Assembly: GCA_033085395.1 (NCBI GenBank)
Contig: JANQBS010000584.1
Location: 1-12,972, forward strand
Source of the DNA: Xanthoparmelia taractica
Taxonomy: Eukaryota > Ascomycota > Lecanoromycetes > Lecanorales > Parmeliaceae
Direction: 5' to 3'
DNA length: 12,972 nt
In this document: piece after piece, positions 7,433-12,972 of the stretch
How positions within the stretch are numbered: position 1 is the stretch's first letter
Layout of the letters: the number at the start of each line of letters is the position of its first letter
Notes under the pieces: generated by a model
What the model saw: only the letters and a program-made list of their open reading frames with translations
What the model was told of the DNA's origin: nothing
Database searches by the model: none
Program-made: the position numbers and the translations under genes

Positions 7433-7449
7433 ACTCCCTCCAAAACAAT

Positions 7450-8049
7450 TCAAGCCTCAACGTGAAATTTCACGCTGTTTGCTACATCTATGGGGATAGG
7501 GCCCCTTTCTGCCGCCTCATCCTGACCGCTCGGCGTATCCTCAATCCACGACCCCAGCTTCATCCCTTCCCTTACCGAAATGTCATATTCCACCCCAGTC
7601 TGCAAAAGATGCATTCCTAGTGTCGTCGCAATCCTATATTTATCGCTGCCAAGTCCCTTAAGCCGCTCTGAATCGTAGATCTCGTGCCCGAATGGCCGGA
7701 AGTCCAATGAAGTTGTATATGGCACACCTGGCTGCAATGTCATGTAGTAATCATCTTGGCCTTCGGTCGTTGCTGATGAAGACACTGAAGGCTCTTTTTC
7801 ACCTTGAGCAGCAGCACTGCGAAAGTTGATATCCATCCGAGGTAATTGGACCACTTCGTGCGTTTGCAGGTTGATGATGCTTAAGGCGTTCACGATAGGC
7901 CAGAATGGTGACGCATGTCTATGTATTTTGATGGTCGAAGAGCTTGATGTGAGTGTCAATGTCAGCCGGAGTACAGGTGCTTCTTCGCTCGAGAAGCTGC
8001 ACAATACTGGCAAATTAGCTTGTGCGATGATGCGGGGTGCCATTGTCAT
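7450..8049 (-). CDS. Conserved fungal protein of unknown function
   Basis: An unbroken frame without introns. An upstream in-frame ATG at 8109 would give 219 residues; I prefer the ATG at 8049 (199 residues, MTMAPRIIAQANLP) because relatives, as I recall them, start close to this block. Visible blocks are LPVLCSFSSEEAPVLRLTLTL (residues about 11-31), the region SPFWPIVNALS, a Ser/Glu-rich low-complexity linker, DDYYMTLQPGVPYT, FRPFGHEIYD, and YDISVREGMKLGSW near the end. There is no signal peptide or membrane helix and it looks beta-rich. I associate this pattern with uncharacterised proteins found across Pezizomycotina; no function is known to me. It is the only apparently intact gene in the window. 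Its promoter borders the right AT-rich block, so silencing from neighbouring heterochromatin is possible. Confidence 0.75.
   Translation of the reverse strand: MTMAPRIIAQANLPVLCSFSSEEAPVLRLTLTLTSSSSTIKIHRHASPFWPIVNALSIINLQTHEVVQLPRMDINFRSAAAQGEKEPSVSSSATTEGQDDYYMTLQPGVPYTTSLDFRPFGHEIYDSERLKGLGSDKYRIATTLGMHLLQTGVEYDISVREGMKLGSWIEDTPSGQDEAAERGPIPIDVANSVKFHVEA
7461..7474. repeat. 14-bp perfect palindrome inside coding sequence
   Basis: CGTGAAATTTCACG equals its own reverse complement. It encodes part of the last residues (V-K-F-H-V) of the conserved protein. Probably a coding coincidence. Confidence 0.6.
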
Positions 8050-8471
8050 GTTTGTTGGTTGTAGTCTGGGTAAGTAGGCCGAAGAGAAGATATGATGAGT
8101 TCGAAGCAAATGATGTCATAGGCGGGCTATGCTATGCTGTGCTATTCTGATGTTTCGTGTGGATGAAATGTTTCCGCACGCGCCGCAAAAAGTGGGCGTA
8201 TCCGTATCTTTGAAGCTGTGGGATCCAAGGATTCCTCTAGGATAAGATAATTCAGATATCGTCGAGAGACGTAGCCCACTAGGGAGGTTTAGCAGCCTGA
8301 TTCAAAAGAAATGATTCAAACCTAGCTCAGCCTTAAAGCCAAGCCGCTAATCCGAAATAATAATATATCGAACTTTGCGAGTATAACGAAAAGTCTCACT
8401 ATTCTCTTCTGATTTTAATTTTTCTATCTTTTATAATATTTATTAACTATAAACTTTATAAATAAGAAAAG
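8050..8471. promoter_or_regulatory. Upstream region of the conserved gene and right island boundary
   Basis: This contains the 5' region of the gene starting at 8049. It includes a short run of GCTATGCTATGCTGTGCTAT (8128-8147), GATAAGATAA at 8241-8250 (GATA-factor type words), and from about 8340 the switch to AT-rich, CpA-poor DNA. No gene is seen. Confidence 0.45.
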
Positions 8472-8929
8472 TGTAAGGGGTTGGTTCGCTGGCGCTCAGC
8501 AAGCGGTCTAACCAATATAAGAGACGTATAGTCGGTACGATGGTGATTTCTTTATTAGGTACTAAGTTCTAATAGAACTAATCTCTAAGAAACACGAAAA
8601 CCCTAAGATATGCGAAGAAGATATATGATCGCTAAGGTCTCGCCAAGGCCTTAGGCCATAGATCTCGTTATAACCTCGTAATAAATTCTAAATCTATAAA
8701 TAGTCGGCGCCAAGGCGTATATAGCGCTAGATCTAATAATTATCTCTTTCCTTAAGCTCTAATTTCTAAATACTATTTAATATAGCGTTTTTATTACGCA
8801 ATATAAAAAATCTTTAAATCTCGTGAGAAATAAGAAAAAGTACTCGCAAATAACGTCGCTTTTATAATACTAACTTTAATTATTAATAGCAAAAGATACG
8901 CGCCGTAGACGCGCGTTAGTGCTATTACA
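8472..8929 (+). repeat. Candidate LTR (TGTAA..TTACA), 458 bp
   Basis: It starts TGTAAGGGG and ends GCTATTACA, giving the inverted TGTAA/TTACA ends usual for LTRs. A GC-richer hairpin near its start (8479-8513) pairs GGTT..CGCT with AGCG..AACC. Flanking five bases do not form a target-site duplication, so it would be a single end of a larger element rather than a solo LTR. No second copy is seen in the window. Confidence 0.3.
8479..8513. repeat. GC-rich imperfect hairpin
   Basis: GGTT (8479-8482) and CGCT pair with AGCG and AACC at the far side; the middle GCTGGCGCTCAGC also folds. Mismatches between the arms are mostly transitions. It stands out from the AT-rich surroundings. Confidence 0.5.
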
Positions 8930-9904
8930 CACACAACGTTCACTAATTATAATTACCTCGAGTCTACTATATTAATTATTAATATATAATATAAACTCTC
9001 TTTATAATATAATAATTCTAGTAATATTCTTTAAGTATTAATAGAAGACTTGATATGTTATAACTAGTTCTATTATTTATAAACTAGTAATAACGTAATC
9101 GCTAAACATACGTAGAAGACTTATTAAAAAACCTCAATTCCTTTGAATAATAAGAAAAAAGAGTTCTTCTAATACGCTATCGTTTCTATAATATAAGGTT
9201 AATATATCTATAGCAAACGATAGATATTATTAATAGTTTATTAAAGAATTTCTCTAGCCCTTTCGTAGACGCGTAGAAGAAATTCTTCTACACGCGATAT
9301 TGTTCCTATAGTGTATACTACTACTATTCTAAAATATATATATTATACGTTATTTATTTTAGCCCTTAGCGGGCTGTTATTAAATAACTAAAAGTCACGC
9401 TTCTACGTCTTTTTATAGGGCTATTCTAGCTTCTATAGTAGAAGGGCGTAGGGCTAATTTATTGTTTTATTATTTTATTGTTTTATTAATAGCGATATCG
9501 ATAATATAGCGATTCGATTAATTAGAATTACTAGAAAAACTTTATCGACGATATATCGACGACGACGTCGTAAATAATAATTATTAGTGTCTTTTAGTGT
9601 TGATAAATTTATCTTCGCTCTTCTAAAACTTTTCTCTTCTTTATAATATCTAATATATTCTTTATAAATTCTTACTTTAACGCTATAATATCGTTCTTAA
9701 ATATATTAATACTAATATATCGATAATTAAACACTTATTATCACGACTTCTTCTAACTCTCTTTATTATAAGTGTTATTAAACTTTTTCTATCGCTACGC
9801 TAATATTAATATATACTAATACTTAAGATAGCTTATATAACAATAACATGTAAGTCTCTCGGCGCTTCGCTATCGTATACTAATATAAGATTATATCTAC
9901 TCTT
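8930..9904. other. RIP-mutated AT-rich DNA with diverged repeats, no recognised gene
   Basis: Contains two related segments around 9163-9200 and 9283-9320, a near-perfect hairpin CGCGTAGAAGAA/TTCTTCTACACGCG (about 9269-9296) and a small AGCCC/GGGCT hairpin (9361-9375). If 8472-8929 is a 5' LTR, this would be leader sequence of that element. Confidence 0.45.
9163..9320. repeat. Two diverged copies of a short repeat (9163-9196 and 9283-9317)
   Basis: TTCTTCTAATACGCTATCGT.. and TTCTTCTACACGCGATATTG.. align over about 32 bases with most differences being transitions. Both are preceded by a TTATTAAA word at a roughly similar distance. Possibly an old tandem duplication of about 120 bp changed by RIP. 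Confidence 0.35.
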
Positions 9905-10420
9905 TCTTATCGCCGATACTTTATTTATTTCGATAACGATTATATTAAAGATAAATTCTTATCTTATTCTTATTATAAGAGCGCTAAAAAGAAGATTCGA
10001 GACTACGTAAAGATTTTATCTTTTCTTTATAAGAAGATTAAAAAAGCTCTTCGTCGAGTTCGTCGAGTCTTTGAAATTATAGCGTCGATACGCCGTAGTC
10101 GAGCGTATATTAATTATAAGATTATCTAGTTTCGTAAGAAATAGAATCTAATTATAATTATTGAAAATTAAGCGATTACTATTATTATAACTCTTTAACG
10201 CGATCTTTAGATCGCGAAAAAGAAATTCGAGACGACGTATAAGCGCGTTAAAGAGCTTAAGAATTATAATAAGCTTCTTTAAGAGAAGATAAATGACATA
10301 AACGCCTATAAGACGAAATTAAGAGAAGTCGTTTTTAATAAGAGTGTTATTAAATAGATAAGCTTCTCAAATAAAAATCCCTCTGAAGATTCTTTTCTAT
10401 CGAATAAGAATTTTATTTAA
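9905..10420 (+). pseudogene. RIP-damaged coiled-coil / Cys-rich coding relic
   Basis: One plus-strand frame runs for about 170 codons to TAA 10418-10420, with TAA/TAG stops at probable Gln codons. The first part (9926-10030) is rich in Tyr at spacings like a small Cys cluster (YFDNDYIKDK..YSYYKSAKKK..RDYVKI), suggesting former Cys. The rest is Lys/Arg/Glu-rich and probably a long coiled coil (KKKFETTYKRVKELKNYNKL). Repeated fungal genes with an N-terminal Cys cluster and a coiled coil are known, often inside transposon-like repeats; I offer this only as a resemblance. It could be a Gag or an ORF1 of the element whose LTR may lie at 8472. Confidence 0.45.
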
Positions 10421-10734
10421 GATACTCTTCTTTATCGATATCTGTCGCTACGATAGAAACTATTTATTTCTTTTTATTTTAATACACGACGAGCTAAGTA
10501 AACTTAATCGCACCCTCTTATAATATGTATCAAGCGTCTCTCTAATGAATTATATCTATAATAATATACATTTTAATTTAATACGATATATTCTCGACGT
10601 AGTATTATTTAGTTAGATAACTAAATAATAAATTTTAATTATAAATCTTTTATTTAATTAAATAATTATATTAATAAGTATAAAGAGTTCGTCTATAATT
10701 ACTTAATATAGTAAAATAATTATTATATTTACTT
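10421..10734. other. AT-rich gap between the coiled-coil relic and the gypsy 3' end
   Basis: On the minus strand, 3' of the gypsy chromodomain, a purine tract AAGAGGG (plus 10513-10519) is followed by TG, like a polypurine tract at the start of a 3' LTR. Only about 90 bases remain before the opposite-strand relic, so the LTR itself is missing or cut. Confidence 0.3.
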
Positions 10735-11968
10735 TTATTTTCGACGTCTTCGCTTATTTAGCGACGATAATTAATCTAATTAATTAGCTTTTTTATTTAC
10801 TACTTAATGCTTTCGTTTATTAATCTTCTACGTATTATAGATTTAAATTAGCTTATTAATACGCTTAAGTTCTTCGTCTAATAATTACTAATTATATTCT
10901 TCGTTTTAATTAATTTATTTAATCTTATATTAAACGCCTTTTCGCTTCTTAATCTTATTAATAATCTTCTCTATCTCTTATATCTTTTTATTATTAATAA
11001 GCTCGAGAGCTTATATAAAGAATTTCGCTACTTCGTCGCAGTCGCGTATAGAATATAATTCAAGCAACGATATATAAAAGATATTATGAATTCTATACGT
11101 AGAAGATAACAATAAGCGATACGCTTACGACTCTATTTTATTCATAATTCGAAAAAATTTTATATACTTATAAATTAACTTCTTATTTAGACGTCTTTAT
11201 TTTAGATTCTTAATTACTAGTATTACTAAATTACTTACTTTATAGCTCTAAAATTAATACGATTTATTGTATTACTTAACTTAAGCTATAATAGCGCTGC
11301 GTAATCGCTCTACTATCGTATCTCTTAGCGTTTATAATCTTTTTATCTTTTTATTTATAACGAATATTCTCTTCTTAACGAAGTCGTTCTCGATCTCTTA
11401 GCGTATTTTCGAATAATATTTATATATTAAAAAGAATAATATCGTTTCGATGAAGATATATTAATTATTTATATATATAAACTCTATTATAGATAGTAAT
11501 TTAGCTTAATTAATTTGCTTCTTATTAGCAAACACATATAAATCATATTTTAGTATCTAATTTTAACGCTCGATTTAGTCGTTAATTTAAGAATAAAAGA
11601 CGATACTTAGATAACGCTTTATTTTTAAATAATAATAAATCGCTAACTAGAACTCGCTAATAAATATTAAGTCTCTATCGCTAATAATATTATTAGATAT
11701 TTCGTAGCGGCAAATAATTTTAATATAAAATACCTTCGCTAGCTTAGCGATGTCGATTTTAATTATTATCGATAGATATCTAATTATTTTTATAAATCGA
11801 TTCAATATAATTAAAATAGCGTTATAGATAACGCTCTTAAGCTTGCTTAAAAATAAGTTCTTGATAAAATCTATAGAAATTTATTTTTATAATTTAATGA
11901 TAATAAAAAGCGAGATTAACTTATTATAGAGTCGATAACGCGGCGCCTTAATACGTTAATATACGTAC
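10735..11968 (-). pseudogene. Ty3/gypsy (chromovirus-type) integrase and chromodomain relic
   Basis: One minus-strand frame (codon first bases = 0 mod 3) runs from 11964 to a TAA at 10737-10735, about 410 codons with no frameshift. In order it has the linker Q-R-I-K-A-P-R, the core start ISIDFIKNL, ILIILNRFIKIIRYLSI, IISDRDLIF (second Asp), and a block matching the family H-P-Q-T-D-G-Q-T-E-R in which His is Tyr, Gln is stop and Glu is kept. These are followed by the C-terminal G-P-F / R-I-H-N-V-F-H region (about 11300-11050) and a chromodomain (about 10960-10860, KIKKRKGV..YKIK, then NEEYN..LLDEEL with Trp codons now stops). RT, RNase H and Gag are absent; the 5' side ends at R1. The damage is of RIP type. 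Confidence 0.88.
10855..10960 (-). other. Chromodomain of the gypsy relic
   Basis: KIKKRKGV-stop-YKIK-stop-INQNEEYN-stop-stop-LLDEELKR corresponds to the family pattern I-x-x-x-K-x-x-K-G-x-x-Y-x-V-K-W-x-G-Y followed by a W-x-P-x-E-x-L box. Aromatic Trp positions have become stops. Chromodomains direct some retrotransposons into heterochromatin. Confidence 0.7.
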
Positions 11969-11970
11969 GA

Positions 11971-12212
11971 GCCGGAAAGGTCTGGTATATTTGATGGAAT
12001 ATCCCATATTATATCGTATCATATTATATCATGAAAGGATATTATAGAGGGGTCATATTAGATTACTTATAAAAATATAAGATAAGAAATTACTAATATT
12101 ATGAAATAATCTAAGAAATTTCTAATATATATAGAAATATCTTATAATATAGATTATTTCTTATATTAAATAATGAATAAGATAAGAAAATTTCAGGTTA
12201 ATATACAAGTTA
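11971..12212 (-). repeat. R1 repeat, copy 2 (inverted relative to copy 1)
   Basis: Reads CCGGAAAGGTCTGG.. on the plus strand to ..ATATACAAGTTA, and its reverse complement matches 1-242. Compared with copy 1 it is slightly less mutated (more G and C kept). A 4-base GAGC occurs at 11969-11972 and again at 12213-12216, so a short target-site duplication is possible but unproven. Confidence 0.8.
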
Positions 12213-12972
12213 GAGCGAAATTAGCTTAAGCAATTATTAAACTCCGGTACTTAATAAGTCATATTAAGATAAACCCTCTTCTAATTTAATCTCGTTAAAT
12301 AAATATAATTATTCTAATAAGTAATACCTAGAATAATAATTATAATATATTATTTTCTTAAATTGCAATCTACGTAAGATCGTTAAGTCGATCTCTTCTC
12401 TAATTATTTATAAAACGATCTTAAATTATCTCTCTTACTCTTTTCGCAGATCTTTAATCTATAAAGATTAACTCTTTATTATTTTACGTTCGCTTCTCTT
12501 TTCTTAATTAAAGAATAATTAATAAATAAAACTTTAATAAAAAAGAATTAATTTCTTACTTAAATTAATCTAAAGAGTATTTTATTATTATTACTAATAT
12601 AATTAATATTAGAAATCTTCTTTATCTAATAATTTCGAATTTTTTAATTAATTTATCTAGCTTTAAGTAATATATTAAGATCTTTCTCTAAGTCTAATAT
12701 ATTTTATTCGTAGCTATATTATTAATATTTTATATAAGAAATTATTATTAAGATTTAAAAGATTAAAGACGAATAGCTTTTTTAATTATTATATAGTCGC
12801 TTAATTTATAAAAAATATCGTTTATAAGCTATAGCTTTATTAGATACGATTAAGATATCTTTAGTTATACGTATTATTAATAGAATCTAAGATTTTAAGC
12901 TTTTTTATTAATTAAGAATTAATAAATTCTTAAAATAAATAAAAGATATTTAATTAAGATTAGAAATTTAAG
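12213..12972. other. RIP-mutated AT-rich DNA, unidentified
   Basis: Very AT-rich. Minus-strand frames contain short coding-like stretches, for example SAKRVREII (about 12440) with stops of RIP type around it, but no motif I can name. If R1 was inserted into the gypsy element, RNase H and RT should be here; I could not find them. Confidence 0.5.

Noticed and set aside
7109..7453. 114-codon minus-strand frame
   Set aside because: No motif or family likeness; composition looks like chance in normal-GC DNA.
7195..7620. 141-codon plus-strand frame
   Set aside because: Its second half is antisense to the conserved gene at 7450-8049, and the first half has no protein-like pattern in this frame.
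7826..8077. 83-codon plus-strand frame
   Set aside because: Entirely antisense to the intact conserved gene.
8479..8513. tRNA or SINE promoter because of GGTTCGC
   Set aside because: No A box, no cloverleaf and no CCA-side acceptor stem; it is a simple imperfect hairpin.
1..12972. CRISPR array, bacterial operon or prophage
   Set aside because: No regularly spaced repeats, no Shine-Dalgarno-led genes; introns and RIP point to a fungus.

Overview
The window looks like part of a filamentous ascomycete (Pezizomycotina) genome. Two AT-rich blocks (about 1-3860 and 8340-12972) flank a GC-balanced island (about 3870-8340). The AT-rich blocks are almost free of CpA and TpG and full of TpA, while CpG survives. 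That is the footprint of repeat-induced point mutation (RIP), which acts as CpA->TpA on both strands. Introns in the island genes are short (60-94 nt) with GT..AG ends and CTRAY-like branch sites, as in filamentous fungi.

Left block. From about 2494 down to 242, on the minus strand, one unbroken reading frame of about 750 codons encodes a Ty1/copia retrotransposon: Gag, zinc knuckle, protease, GAG-pre-integrase and integrase core. It contains many stop codons but no frameshift. Nearly all damage is what RIP predicts (Gln and Trp to stop, Cys and His to Tyr, Glu to Lys). A 242-bp repeat (called R1 here) cuts it off at 1-242. A second coding-like relic of unknown identity runs on the plus strand at 2522-3110.

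Island. (1) On the minus strand, 4467-3864, a three-exon gene encodes the start of a SesB-like alpha/beta hydrolase (the type found at the N-terminus of fungal NLR/STAND proteins). It is cut off just after the nucleophile motif, at the edge of the AT-rich block and next to a cluster of palindromes. (2) On the plus strand, 5047-6271, lies a broken multi-exon DUF3435/'FluG-domain' gene, a tyrosine-recombinase-like family to which Starship captains also belong. (3) On the minus strand, 6717-6409, is a degenerate frame with a signal peptide, a possible small secreted protein. (4) At 7074-7292 (+) is a weak two-exon candidate. (5) On the minus strand, 8049-7450, is the only clearly intact gene, a conserved fungal protein of unknown function. 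Genes 1 and 2 are divergent and share a promoter region with an (AT)n microsatellite and a TGCTCCCCC minisatellite.

Right block. 8472-8929 may be a TGTAA..TTACA long terminal repeat. 9905-10420 (+) is a RIP-damaged coiled-coil/Cys-rich coding relic. From 11964 down to 10735 (minus strand) is the integrase and chromodomain part of a Ty3/gypsy chromovirus-type retrotransposon, again in one frame. R1 recurs at 11971-12212 in inverted orientation, next to the gypsy integrase. The rest (12213-12972) is RIP-damaged DNA that I could not identify.

Overall this is an old transposon graveyard with a small gene island that is itself decaying. I did not find a convincing new intact system. The most useful observations are the RIP-hidden coding frames, the spliced hydrolase fragment at the boundary, the broken DUF3435 gene, and the inverted R1 pair.
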